From assembly GCA_046347475.1 (NCBI GenBank), contig JAXMGD010000001.1, forward strand, positions 496,001 through 560,000: DNA of 64,000 nt, read 5' to 3'. Source of the stretch: CAMCXE01 sp046347475. Its GTDB lineage: Bacteria > Pseudomonadota > Gammaproteobacteria > Pseudomonadales > Cellvibrionaceae. A model generated the notes under the pieces. That model was not told where the DNA came from, made no database searches, and saw only the letters and a program-made list of their open reading frames with translations. This document shows, piece by piece, positions 19,320 through 28,344 of the stretch (its first letter is position 1; every line of letters starts with the position of its first letter). The translations under genes and the position numbers were made by a program.

Positions 19320-20804
19320 ATGACAAAAAGAAAAATGAAAATTGTGATTGCAGGAGGGGGGACCGCAGGTTGGTTGACCGCGGCAGCATTGTCCCAACAA
19401 ATGGGAGAACTTCTGGATATCACCTTGGTTGAATCTAATGAGATCGGGACGGTGGGGGTCGGTGAGGCCACTATTCCCCCTATGCGAACATTTCATCGGC
19501 TAATAGGGATTGATGAGCAGGCGTTTATGCGTGCAACAAATGCCACTTTCAAACTGGGTATCCAATTTGAAAACTGGAAGAATATTGGAGAGCAATATTT
19601 TCATTCTTTCGGTACTACGGGTAAGCAAACGCTGATAACCGAATTTATCCATTTTTGGCTGAAAGGGAAAAAAATAGGGGTATCTAGCGACTTGGGGGAC
19701 TATTGTCTTGAGTATAAGGCGGCACTTGAAGGTCTTTTTTCGCTCAATAGCAAAACTAAATTGAACTATGCTTTCCATCTTGATGCTGGGCGATATGCAA
19801 AATTTCTGAGGAATATGGCTGAGACGAGGGGCGTTAATCGGGTGGAAGGAAGAATAGTCTCAGTTTCTCAAGATCCCGAATCGGGATTTATAACTTCACT
19901 AAAAATGGAAAACAATCAGGAAATAGTGGGTGATTTATTTATAGATTGTTCAGGATTTAAGGGGTTGTTGATAGAACAAACTTTGAAAACGGGATATGAG
20001 TACTGGGGCCATTGGCTTCCTTGTGATAGTGCGATCGCAGTGCAAACAACGTCTGTTGCTGATGCTTTACCTTATACCCGCTCAATAGCTCACCATGCCG
20101 GTTGGCGCTGGCAAATCCCACTTCAGAATAGAGTTGGCAATGGATTGGTATATTCCAGTGCCCATATGTCTGATGATGAAGCCATGAATATGCTTCTGAC
20201 AAGCGTTGATGGTATAACTTTAAGTGACCCAAAGCTTATCAAGTTTAAAACCGGAGTACGAAAGAAGGCGTGGAATAAAAATTGTATTGCATTCGGATTA
20301 TCGTCTGGATTTTTAGAGCCGCTTGAGTCGACTAGTATTCATATGATTATGACATCGATAACTAGGCTCTTAGCGCTTTTTCCGCATGGAGTGATTAAAC
20401 AATCTCTTGTGGATGAATACAATGATCAGGCGATGAGTGAATATATTCGAATTCGCGATTTTATAATACTGCACTATAAAGCCACGGAGCGCAGTGATAG
20501 TAGCTTTTGGCATTACTGTAAAAATATGGAAGTTCCAGCTGAATTGATGCATCGAATAAATCTATTTAAAGATGTCGGAAAATCCTATCAGGTCGAAGGG
20601 GAATTGTTTCGAATCGACTCCTGGCTTCAGGTTATGATGGGGCAAGGAATTATTCCTTCGAGTTATCATCCTATTGTCGACTTGATGCCGGAGATGGAGC
20701 TTAAAAATTTTTTGAATGGTATTAAAAGTGAAGTGAATTCTAACCTGGCAATGCTTGTAAAACACCACAATTTTCTTGGTCAGTATTGCTTAAATGTGGA
20801 GTAG
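19320..20804 (+). CDS. Flavin-dependent tryptophan-halogenase-family enzyme
   Basis: A 494-residue FAD-dependent halogenase family member. Diagnostic features are present: GGGTAG (residues 12-17) for FAD, a lysine at 78 in NATFKLGI matching the catalytic Lys79 of PrnA, the WxWxIP halogenase motif (GWRWQIP, 261-267), and EPLEST with the Glu-Ser pair at 336-337 that corresponds to Glu346-Ser347 of PrnA. All catalytic residues needed to form and use hypohalous acid are therefore kept. It needs reduced FAD from a partner reductase, none of which is adjacent. Relatives at TonB receptor loci (for example BrvH and Xanthomonas enzymes) halogenate indole-type compounds weakly and have no known natural substrate. 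Confidence 0.88.
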   Translation: MTKRKMKIVIAGGGTAGWLTAAALSQQMGELLDITLVESNEIGTVGVGEATIPPMRTFHRLIGIDEQAFMRATNATFKLGIQFENWKNIGEQYFHSFGTTGKQTLITEFIHFWLKGKKIGVSSDLGDYCLEYKAALEGLFSLNSKTKLNYAFHLDAGRYAKFLRNMAETRGVNRVEGRIVSVSQDPESGFITSLKMENNQEIVGDLFIDCSGFKGLLIEQTLKTGYEYWGHWLPCDSAIAVQTTSVADALPYTRSIAHHAGWRWQIPLQNRVGNGLVYSSAHMSDDEAMNMLLTSVDGITLSDPKLIKFKTGVRKKAWNKNCIAFGLSSGFLEPLESTSIHMIMTSITRLLALFPHGVIKQSLVDEYNDQAMSEYIRIRDFIILHYKATERSDSSFWHYCKNMEVPAELMHRINLFKDVGKSYQVEGELFRIDSWLQVMMGQGIIPSSYHPIVDLMPEMELKNFLNGIKSEVNSNLAMLVKHHNFLGQYCLNVE

Positions 20805-20819
20805 TTGTATGTTGGTATT

Positions 20820-21521
20820 ATGCAAATAAATAATTCTGATGTGCGTTGCGAATTGTTGGATGTGGGGTATTGCAGAACGCCAGTGATTGTTGTGGATAAT
20901 TTATTGCGCGATCCTGGCTTGTTGGTTGATTTTTGTAGCGCCAATTACAATTTTTCAAGGGTTGATAATTATTATCCCGGGGTTCGTATGCTCGCCCCAA
21001 AAATGTACCTTCATGAGGTTTATAGCTATCTATCTGTATTGTTTGCGAATGTTTTTGGTTGGGAAAAAGAGAGTTTATCTGGGGGGCGTGCTTTCTACTC
21101 GCTAGTGGTAACGCCGCCGGATCAATTGAAGCCTCAACAGTGTTTGCCTCATGTGGATTCTTTCGGGGATAGAGATTTTGCGTGTGTGCACTATTTGTGT
21201 GATGAAAAAAAAGGTGGGACTTCGATATATAGGCATAAAAAAACGGGAATTGAAAGAATAACCGAGGATAACGTGGATTACTATAATCAAGCTGTAAATG
21301 AAGAAGGGGCTTTAATTCAGTTGGAGGGAAGTTACATGAATGGCTCGAATGCCTATTTCGAGCAAATAGCTTGTGTGGAAGCAGTGTTTAACCGTATGGT
21401 GATTTACCCAGCAAACGTATTACATTCTGGCAATATTTCTAAAGATTTTACATTTGATTCAAATCCGTCAAGAGGGAGGCTCACCATAAACTCATTTTTA
21501 TATTCTAAGCGGCCTAGTTAG
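20820..21521 (+). CDS. DUF6445-family protein, Fe/2-oxoglutarate oxygenase-like
   Basis: About 233 residues, start uncertain between ATG 20820 and TTG 20805 just after the halogenase stop. LPHVDSFGD (H-x-D), VLHSGN and GRLTINSF (Arg) are spaced as in the metal and co-substrate sites of prolyl-4-hydroxylase-like 2-oxoglutarate oxygenases, and DACVHYLCDEKKGGTSIYRHK-like segments fit the DUF6445 family that accompanies tryptophan halogenases. No signal peptide. It is last in the receptor-linked run, on the same strand, without a gap. Function unknown; hydroxylation of the same substrate as the halogenase is an inference. Confidence 0.7.
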   Translation: MQINNSDVRCELLDVGYCRTPVIVVDNLLRDPGLLVDFCSANYNFSRVDNYYPGVRMLAPKMYLHEVYSYLSVLFANVFGWEKESLSGGRAFYSLVVTPPDQLKPQQCLPHVDSFGDRDFACVHYLCDEKKGGTSIYRHKKTGIERITEDNVDYYNQAVNEEGALIQLEGSYMNGSNAYFEQIACVEAVFNRMVIYPANVLHSGNISKDFTFDSNPSRGRLTINSFLYSKRPS

Positions 21522-21696
21522 GGTTAGGTGTTCCAGCCAAGTTTGCCGTATTGACTTGTACACTTTTGTTGCTATGCGCAGGCGCTTTGAATCGCTGTGC
21601 TCATTTATTAGTTAGTCCCTCCCCTCTGAATTGCTGCCACTAAGTGAGTGTTTATCCCAAGTCGTCATGGCTGCCACTACACTTGACCGATGTTGG

Positions 21697-23010
21697 CTAT
21701 ATCTTTTTTATAAGTCCATTTTTGTATAAGGTTTGTAGACAGTGAATCGTTTCATTTGGCGAATGAGCTTCTGGTTGTTCTTGCCATAATAAAATTTCAG
21801 GAATAGTGAAGCTGGCGGTATGAGAGATGAGCCTCGAAAGAAAAGGCTCAAAATATGAAGGAAATCTTAGTGCTTCGTTATCGCAGGGGATAACCAATTC
21901 ATTAGAAATTTCAATGAAGCGGAGTGATGAGGGGACAACACGAAATTGTTGGTTGTGAGCTACTGCCGGGATGGGTAAATATGGATCCGGTTGCCATCCT
22001 GTATACGGTTGTTGGGTTAATGAATTTAACCATGGTTCATCTAACGCACCTGGAACGTTGATAATGCCTAGAAACATTTTGTGAAACTCATCAATGCGTT
22101 CGCTAATATAGGCTGAAATCGCGCTTGGCATTTCTCCTTGAGTCTTATCTAATGTGGCCGGTGGACCGCCACGCCAATGCTCGTTAGAGGCTGCAAATTT
22201 TTGTAATAATGGCGTTAACTGATCGAGAAAGTTACGAGGCGAAAAGTAAAGATTTAATGCCAAAGAATGGCCAATACCTCGGGCTGAATGCCAGGCGCCT
22301 GCAGGGAGGCAGAGCAAATCACCTGGATTTAATTCTACTTCAAGAAACTCCATTTCATCGGGCAGTTTCCCGACGCTAGAATTAGTCTGTCCTTGCTGAT
22401 ACACCTCATTTGAATCCGGCCACACCTTTGCAGAATTGATCGAGTATCGCCATCTTTTTTTTCCTGCTATCTGAATGCTTGTTGCAACTCTTTTGTCATA
22501 GTGCATAGGCAATCCGGAGCCATCTGCTGAAACGTAGCAGTTCACACCGACAGTACCCGTAAAATTGAGTTGAGTGCGAATAGCCTGTGCCCATCGGGCA
22601 AGAAAGGGATCGGCCATATGAATATTGGTAATACAGATAGTGGCTCCAGCGTTAAGGAGTTCGCCTACCTGATTATGATGGGCTTCCATCATGCGCCGTG
22701 CGCTTCCTGATGCTTCACCACACGCAAATGACGCCATTATATTGTAGCGTTTATCCTTTATTTTTTGCCCTCTTGCGAGTGCCTGTCGCAGCTTTTCCCA
22801 GCTGAAAATGTGATCGAATTTATGAGCGTGCCCCTGAACATACAATGACTTGTTTGTAAAGTATGAATTTACAAATTCATTGCTTGAGAGTGGTGATACG
22901 AGTTCCTCTAATTCGTAGCCGCTTAGAATTACGGGTGAATGAGATTCGATAATGGTGTTGGTGTCGAGCAGCGAATGGAAGTCGATTGGCGTCATGGTTG
23001 GGTTCTGCAT
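21697..23010 (-). CDS. JmjC-domain (cupin_4) protein, ribosomal-oxygenase-like
   Basis: A 437-residue protein with an N-terminal JmjC barrel: LPMHYDKR supplies the H-x-D iron ligands, GKKRWRYS and PGDLLCLPAGAWHSARG the distal His and co-substrate region, and LALNLYFSPRNF the following strand. The C-terminal half, with a winged-helix-like end (LQTLYKNGLIKKI), matches the MINA53/NO66/YcfD type that hydroxylates ribosomal proteins or other peptides. It converges on the halogenase cluster with a 175-bp gap and is A/T-rich like it. It may therefore belong to that island rather than being the housekeeping ribosomal oxygenase. Start at 23010 has no strong ribosome site; 22995 is an alternative. Confidence 0.75.
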   Translation of the reverse strand: MQNPTMTPIDFHSLLDTNTIIESHSPVILSGYELEELVSPLSSNEFVNSYFTNKSLYVQGHAHKFDHIFSWEKLRQALARGQKIKDKRYNIMASFACGEASGSARRMMEAHHNQVGELLNAGATICITNIHMADPFLARWAQAIRTQLNFTGTVGVNCYVSADGSGLPMHYDKRVATSIQIAGKKRWRYSINSAKVWPDSNEVYQQGQTNSSVGKLPDEMEFLEVELNPGDLLCLPAGAWHSARGIGHSLALNLYFSPRNFLDQLTPLLQKFAASNEHWRGGPPATLDKTQGEMPSAISAYISERIDEFHKMFLGIINVPGALDEPWLNSLTQQPYTGWQPDPYLPIPAVAHNQQFRVVPSSLRFIEISNELVIPCDNEALRFPSYFEPFLSRLISHTASFTIPEILLWQEQPEAHSPNETIHCLQTLYKNGLIKKI

Positions 23011-23054
23011 ATATAGTAATAGGATTGCTACTTATTGTTGCTTTGGGGGTAAAA

Positions 23055-23888
23055 TTATTTGTTTAATTTTATGGAGTTTTTTGTGATCGTAATTTTATTT
23101 GTTTTTAATAATCCACCAATGGCTTTTTTGAAATTCGCTTTGCTTACGTTAAATAGCGCGTAAATTTCCTCAGGGGGGCTTTTGTCTGTGATAAGGGATA
23201 CTCCTCCTTGCGATTCGATGTAGGTGAGGATTTTTTGGCTTAGTTCATCGCGCCCTATACCCGCAGGTAGCTGCAATAAAACGTCTAGTTTGCCGTCCGG
23301 GCGTGGGCCTTTTATGTAGCCGTTTAGGCGTTGCCCATATTTGAGCGGTTTAAATGCTTCATCGCGAAAAATTAAACCCAAGTAACGATCTTCTATCACA
23401 ACTTTATAGCCCATGTCGGTTTTGCCAAATACTAAAAGCGCGCAAGGGGTAAGCGGTTTGAAGTGGGTTGCTGTTTCATTTAAATGGCGGTGCAATTTTG
23501 AGGAGGCCAAGATTCTTCCGCTGTGTTTGTCGGTATAGGCGGTGACTACATATTTTTGGCCTACTTCAAACGGTTTGTGTTGCTCGGCATAGGGAACCAA
23601 TAGGTCTTTCATAAGCCCCCAATCCATAAAGGCGCCCACGCGGTTAACATCTTTTACGGTTAATAATGCACATTGACCGCAGTGTATTTTGGGCTTTTCG
23701 GTGGTGGCGATTAGGCAGTCGTCGGAATCAAAATAAATAAAAACGTCGAGAGCGTCGTTAAGCTGTGTTGTGGGTGGTACATAGCGACGGGGTAGAAGAA
23801 TTTCGCCTCGTTCGCCACCGTCAAGGTATACACCAAACTCAACCTGTTTTACGACTTTTAAAGAATTAAATTGGCCGATGTTAATCAT
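23055..23888 (-). CDS. cvfB: CvfB-family S1-domain RNA-binding protein
   Basis: A 277-residue protein made of S1-like OB folds with a C-terminal winged helix, as in CvfB/YitL. MINIGQFNSLKVV, GVYLDGGERGEILLPRRYVP, VGAFMDWGLMKDLLVPYAEQ and a final VSKANFKKAIGGLLK are close to family consensus. CvfB binds RNA and affects virulence gene expression in staphylococci; in gammaproteobacteria the role is unclear. Length is typical. It lies downstream of ccoI on the same strand with a 62-bp gap and likely has read-through from the cco genes. Confidence 0.87.
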   Translation of the reverse strand: MINIGQFNSLKVVKQVEFGVYLDGGERGEILLPRRYVPPTTQLNDALDVFIYFDSDDCLIATTEKPKIHCGQCALLTVKDVNRVGAFMDWGLMKDLLVPYAEQHKPFEVGQKYVVTAYTDKHSGRILASSKLHRHLNETATHFKPLTPCALLVFGKTDMGYKVVIEDRYLGLIFRDEAFKPLKYGQRLNGYIKGPRPDGKLDVLLQLPAGIGRDELSQKILTYIESQGGVSLITDKSPPEEIYALFNVSKANFKKAIGGLLKTNKITITKNSIKLNK

Positions 23889-23950
23889 AGAGGAATCTTT
23901 TATTTATAAATGCCAATTAGGCTGGCGAGTGTGGCATTCGCAGTGAGTGT

Positions 23951-26323
23951 TTACGAGCGTGATAACCGTAGGGAATTTGCGATTACAATTAACGAGCTGG
24001 TGGACATGCCTGCGGCGGCAAGCCAGGGTGGTACCAAGCCCGCTACGGCGGCGGGTATAGCGATGAGATTATAAACTACCGCCCATATAAAGTTTTCCCT
24101 GATGATGCTGCGCATTCGAGCCGAATAGCGAAATAAATAGTGAATGAGCGATAAATCGTTTTGGATAAGAACGGCTTGCGCTTGGGTTTGGGCCAGGGTA
24201 CTGGCGCGGCCCATGGCCAAAGAAATATCCGCACCGGCCAGTACTGGCACATCGTTAATTCCATCGCCGACCATCATGACCACTTGGTGCGCCTCTTGGC
24301 GTTGACGAAGGAGTGTGAGTTTATCGTTGGGTGTAGCGGCGGCTTTAAATGGGTAAATGCCCAATTGTTCGGCGAGCTGGGCAACATTTTCAGTGCGGTC
24401 GCCGGAGACAATTTCGCAGGCGAAGCCTGCGTGCACTAATTGTTGAATAGTCGCTTTAGCATGGGGCCGCAGTTTGTCCTGTAGCTCAATCCAAGCGATG
24501 GGGACGGTATCGGCCGTTAGCAGTAGCCATTGGCCTATGCCGGGGTACGCCGGGGTGTTTTGCGGCGATGCATAGTGCGCCGTGCCGAACCGGTAATACA
24601 CGCCATTTAAGCTGCCTTCCACGCCTTGGTTGGTCACTACCTTGCCATCGTGTATCTGGCCTGCGTGGGGAAATTGATTGAATGCTGCAGCGATGGGGTG
24701 AACGCTGGCGGATTCTAAACTGGCAATAATATTCAGTACCGATTCCTCCCGATCCTGCAGCAATTGCACTTGGGTCACGGTAAGTTCGCCTTGCGTTAGG
24801 GTGCCAGTTTTATCGAACACAATGCGGGTCACCGAATGTATGCGTTCAAAAAATTCGCTGGATTTAATTAAAATGCCTTTATCGCGCAGATGGTTCAAGG
24901 CGCAAATCCAGGCGGCGGGCATGGCGATGGCTAGTGCGCAAGGGCAGGTGACAACCAATACTGATAAGGCAATCCAGAGGGCTTTTTCAGGCGCCACAAA
25001 ATGCCAGGCTAGATAACTACCGGCGGCAATGAATAAAACAGCGGCAATAAAATAGGAGCTAATTTTGTCGTTGAAGGATAAGTGTTTGGGCCGATTGCTG
25101 CTGGCCTGATCCATCAGGTGTTCTATGTTGGCCAGTTGGGTATTGGCTCCGACGGCATCTACTTTTATAACCAGGGCGGCATCGCCATTAATGCTGCCGG
25201 CCAGAACGGTACTGCCGGGTGTTTTTTCTTGCGGCGCGGATTCACCGCTGATGAGTGATTCGATGGCATAACTTTCACCGCGCAACACTCGTCCGTCGCA
25301 GGGAAATACCTCTCCTGCTAATACTTTAATTTGGTCGCCAATTTTGACGCGTGAGAGGGGCACAAGCTCTTCGACTAATTCTGAATTAACCCGCAGTGCG
25401 GCCATCGGCATAGACTGTTCTGTACTGCTGCCTTGCTGAAAATTACGAAAGCGGGCGCGCTGTTCTATGTAACGCCCAGCTAATAAAATAAATGCGAACA
25501 TGGCGATGGATTCGAAATAGACTTCACCGGTTTGTGTCAGCGAGGCGTAGAAGCTGACAAAAAATGCAATTAACAAGGCGAGACTGACGGACACGTCCAT
25601 GTTGAGCTGTTTTAAACTGAGTGCGCGCCAGGCGCCTATATAAAACGGCTGCGAGGCATAAAACACGACGGGAATAGCGAACAGGCAGGTAATCCAGCGC
25701 AGAATAGATTGCCAGTGTTCATCAAGGCCCTGTAGAGCACCCGCGTAGAGGCCCACGGCAACCATGCCAGCTTGCATCATGCTGATGCCCGCCACACCTA
25801 AACGTATGAGCGCGGTGCGCTGTTGATCGCGCCAGTGGGTAAATTGTGTTTGGGCGCGTTGTGGTTCTGGGTTGTAGCCAATTTTATGCAGCGCCAGAAA
25901 TAAATCGCTTAGGGCAATCTGCTGGGGGTCGTAGTGAATAAACGCGCGATGATTGAGCGAATTCACCCCGGCGGCCAACACCCCAGAAGTAGCTTTTAAG
26001 TGACGCTCAATAAGCCAAACACAGGCAGCGCAGGTAATGCCTGAAATAATTAAATGGGCTTTTTTACTGCCATCGACCGCATCAGTGACAAATTCTTGTT
26101 GTACAACGGCATCGTCAAAAGCGGAATAATTTAGCTGTGAGGATTTGGCCCGTTGGTTGACTTCACTGCGAAAGCGATAAAAATCAGCAAGGCCTGAGCT
26201 GGCAATGGTGAGGGCAACTGCCTGGCAGCCCAGGCAGCAAAAGGCTTGTATTTGTTTATTGATCGGCGCGGAGTAGTCCGGGTGTGATTCCAAACCACAG
26301 TGATAACAAGGCGGAAATTGCAA
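23951..26323 (-). CDS. ccoI: Copper-exporting P1B-ATPase for cbb3 oxidase assembly
   Basis: A 790-residue inner-membrane P-type ATPase. N-terminal CYHCGLE and GITCAACVW are metal-binding sites. CPCALAIAMP is the transmembrane copper site, DKTGTLT the phosphorylation site, SGDRTENVAQLAEQLGI and GDGINDVPVLAGADISLAMG the ATP and hinge regions. FixI/CcoI moves Cu(I) to the periplasm for the CuB centre of the oxidase. The start codon is TTG at 26323, four bases after the ccoH stop, with GAGGTG upstream. Starting at the first ATG inside would delete the conserved CYHC. No small ccoS gene follows within the 62 bp before cvfB. Confidence 0.93.
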   Translation of the reverse strand: MQFPPCYHCGLESHPDYSAPINKQIQAFCCLGCQAVALTIASSGLADFYRFRSEVNQRAKSSQLNYSAFDDAVVQQEFVTDAVDGSKKAHLIISGITCAACVWLIERHLKATSGVLAAGVNSLNHRAFIHYDPQQIALSDLFLALHKIGYNPEPQRAQTQFTHWRDQQRTALIRLGVAGISMMQAGMVAVGLYAGALQGLDEHWQSILRWITCLFAIPVVFYASQPFYIGAWRALSLKQLNMDVSVSLALLIAFFVSFYASLTQTGEVYFESIAMFAFILLAGRYIEQRARFRNFQQGSSTEQSMPMAALRVNSELVEELVPLSRVKIGDQIKVLAGEVFPCDGRVLRGESYAIESLISGESAPQEKTPGSTVLAGSINGDAALVIKVDAVGANTQLANIEHLMDQASSNRPKHLSFNDKISSYFIAAVLFIAAGSYLAWHFVAPEKALWIALSVLVVTCPCALAIAMPAAWICALNHLRDKGILIKSSEFFERIHSVTRIVFDKTGTLTQGELTVTQVQLLQDREESVLNIIASLESASVHPIAAAFNQFPHAGQIHDGKVVTNQGVEGSLNGVYYRFGTAHYASPQNTPAYPGIGQWLLLTADTVPIAWIELQDKLRPHAKATIQQLVHAGFACEIVSGDRTENVAQLAEQLGIYPFKAAATPNDKLTLLRQRQEAHQVVMMVGDGINDVPVLAGADISLAMGRASTLAQTQAQAVLIQNDLSLIHYLFRYSARMRSIIRENFIWAVVYNLIAIPAAVAGLVPPWLAAAGMSTSSLIVIANSLRLSRS

Positions 26324-26326
26324 GAA

Positions 26327-26866
26327 TTACTGCACCTCGGGCGCAAGGCTTAGGGTTTGCTCCTGGTTTAAATCCAGCTCGCCCACCAGGCGCCATTTTG
26401 TATCAGCGGCGGCATTTGCAGGTGTGAGTTGCACATACCAACGGCCGGTGAGTTGTTTGGGTAAATCCACCCGGTAACGGCTGGCATTTATTTTCTTTAA
26501 TTGCACTGTGATATCTTCAGTGGCTTTAACCGGGTGGGAAAAATACATCGTCAGTTGCTCCGGGAATACCGTTAAACCCGACAGATCCACCAAGGCCTCT
26601 GAGGAAATGGTATCAACCCGCACCTGTGCGCCCACGCCCAGGGCTATAGCCAGTTTATCCGCTTCAAAGCGGTGGTTTATGGCTTTACCCTCAGTGTAAT
26701 AATCGTCTACTACACGCTGGTCCGCACCGCTCACGGCGATATACACAAATACGAGTGAGGTGACTATGGTGAGGAGTAGGGGGCCTAACACCATCCAAAA
26801 CCAGGGTTCCCGCCAGGCGCTTTTTTTCTCGGTAATTGGGTTTTGTGCGATGGCGGGATTAATCAT
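26327..26866 (-). CDS. ccoH: FixH/CcoH cbb3 oxidase assembly protein
   Basis: A 179-residue membrane-anchored protein. WREPWFWMVLGPLLLTIVTSLVFVYIAV is one transmembrane helix preceded by the typical W-x-x-PW, and DDYYTEGKAIN marks the FixH family. The periplasmic part forms an Ig-like domain that ends with GRWYVQLTPA. CcoH associates with CcoN and CcoI during oxidase maturation. It overlaps ccoG by 8 bases and abuts ccoI, showing a coupled ccoGHI unit. The TM helix quoted here spans about residues 22-47. Confidence 0.9.
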   Translation of the reverse strand: MINPAIAQNPITEKKSAWREPWFWMVLGPLLLTIVTSLVFVYIAVSGADQRVVDDYYTEGKAINHRFEADKLAIALGVGAQVRVDTISSEALVDLSGLTVFPEQLTMYFSHPVKATEDITVQLKKINASRYRVDLPKQLTGRWYVQLTPANAAADTKWRLVGELDLNQEQTLSLAPEVQ

Positions 26867-28283
26867 GGGACGGCCCCATAAAGGTGGAGTCTTCCGACGC
26901 AGTTAGACCTGTTTCAACGCTGGTGGCACTGATAGTGATGGGATTTTCTTCACCTTTTAGCTCGGCCTTGGGCACGGCTACACGCACCGGTAAGGAATAC
27001 ACCTCACCCGCTTTAACGTGCACTTGACGGGCATTAATAATGCGAAACGGGAACTGGCCTTTCACATCGACCGTGAAGGTGTGTTCTTGCTGATCCATGT
27101 TATTGATTTTTACGGTGTAGACATTTTGGACATCGTCGCCGTCCAGGCGGAATAAATGTGCAGAGCGATCACGCACCACATCCACCGCTAAGGGTTCGCG
27201 TATGGACAAGCGATAAGAGAATGCGCCAATCATGATAAGCATGGCCACCGCATAACCAATGGTTTTCGGCCGTATGATGCGGTATTTGCCCGTCGTTAAT
27301 TGGGTTTCGGAAGTGAAGCGCACCAGGCCGCGCGCGTAACCCATTTTGTCCATCACCGAGTCGCAGGCGTCGACGCAGAGTCCGCAGTTAATGCATTCCC
27401 ATTGGGTGCCGTTGCGAATATCAATATTCACCGGGCATACCTGCACGCACCAGGAGCAATCCGTACAGTCGCCGAGGCCTTTGGCCTTGTAATCTTCGTT
27501 GGGTTTGCGCGGGCCGCGCTGTTCACCACGGGCGGTGTCGTACTGGACATAAATGGTGTCTTTGTCGTACATGGCCGCTTGAAAGCGAGAGTAGGGGCAC
27601 ATGTACTTGCAGACCTGCTCGCGCATCCAGCCTGCATTTAGGTAGGTCATGAACGAGCAGAGTGCGACAAAGAAGATAGGCCAACCGCCGGATTCAAGGC
27701 CTATTTGTCCGTCGGGTTTGATATGGGGCAGCAACCCACTCACCAGTTCGGGGGCTGGGACAAAATAACCTACAAAGGTGATGCCAGTGAAAAAAGCCAC
27801 CAGCAGCCACAGCAGGTGTTTACTGCCTTTGCGGAAGATTTTCTCCGCATTCCATTTTTGTTTATCCAGTTTTATGCGCTTGTTGCGGTCACCTTCGCAG
27901 AGGTCCTCAAGTACGATAAAAATGAGGGTCCATATGGTCTGCGGGCAGGTAAATCCACACCAGACCCGGCCAAAAACGGTGCTGACGGTAAATAATCCAT
28001 AGGCTGCGATAATAAATAACCAAGCCAGCAGCATTAAATCCTGCGGCCAGAAGGTGATAGATAAAAAATGAAACTTTTGATGGGCCATGTCCAGCCACAC
28101 AGCAGGGCGGCCATCAATGGAAATCCAAGGCAGTAAAACGAAGAGTGCTACCAGCGGTATTCCCGAGTAACGGCGCAGCCGCTGGTAAAAGCCCGATATT
28201 TTCCGGGTGTAAATTTTGGCTTCGGGTTCGTAGAGATTAACGTAACGAATTTCTGGCTTATCGCCCTGCGGTTTGTCTGTCAC
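26859..28283 (-). CDS. ccoG: CcoG/FixG iron-sulfur cupric reductase for cbb3 assembly
   Basis: A 474-residue polytopic inner-membrane protein. After several TM segments and the FixG motif RVWCGFTCPQTIW it carries two 4Fe-4S motifs, CTDCSWCVQVCP and CINCGLCVDACD. A periplasmic Ig-like C-terminal domain follows. CcoG reduces Cu(II) to Cu(I) for CcoI and the oxidase. It lies 61 bp after the ccoP stop with a hairpin between, so ccoGHI may be expressed at lower level than ccoNOQP. Confidence 0.93.
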   Translation of the reverse strand: MTDKPQGDKPEIRYVNLYEPEAKIYTRKISGFYQRLRRYSGIPLVALFVLLPWISIDGRPAVWLDMAHQKFHFLSITFWPQDLMLLAWLFIIAAYGLFTVSTVFGRVWCGFTCPQTIWTLIFIVLEDLCEGDRNKRIKLDKQKWNAEKIFRKGSKHLLWLLVAFFTGITFVGYFVPAPELVSGLLPHIKPDGQIGLESGGWPIFFVALCSFMTYLNAGWMREQVCKYMCPYSRFQAAMYDKDTIYVQYDTARGEQRGPRKPNEDYKAKGLGDCTDCSWCVQVCPVNIDIRNGTQWECINCGLCVDACDSVMDKMGYARGLVRFTSETQLTTGKYRIIRPKTIGYAVAMLIMIGAFSYRLSIREPLAVDVVRDRSAHLFRLDGDDVQNVYTVKINNMDQQEHTFTVDVKGQFPFRIINARQVHVKAGEVYSLPVRVAVPKAELKGEENPITISATSVETGLTASEDSTFMGPSHD

Positions 28284-28313
28284 TGCTTCAACCTAGTGAG
28301 GTGAATAGAGAAA

Positions 28314-28331
28314 GGGCTGCCGGGGCAGCCC
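28314..28331 (-). terminator. Hairpin between ccoP and ccoG
   Basis: GGGCTGCC and GGCAGCCC form an 8-bp stem with a 2-base loop, followed on the minus strand by TTTCTCTATTC. It begins 14 bases past the ccoP stop and probably ends part of the transcripts. Confidence 0.6.
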
Positions 28332-28344
28332 AAAGACGCTGTAT

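Noticed and set aside
27300..27995. Plus-strand frames of about 100 codons opposite ccoG
   Set aside because: They are antisense shadows of a strongly conserved gene without their own ribosome sites.
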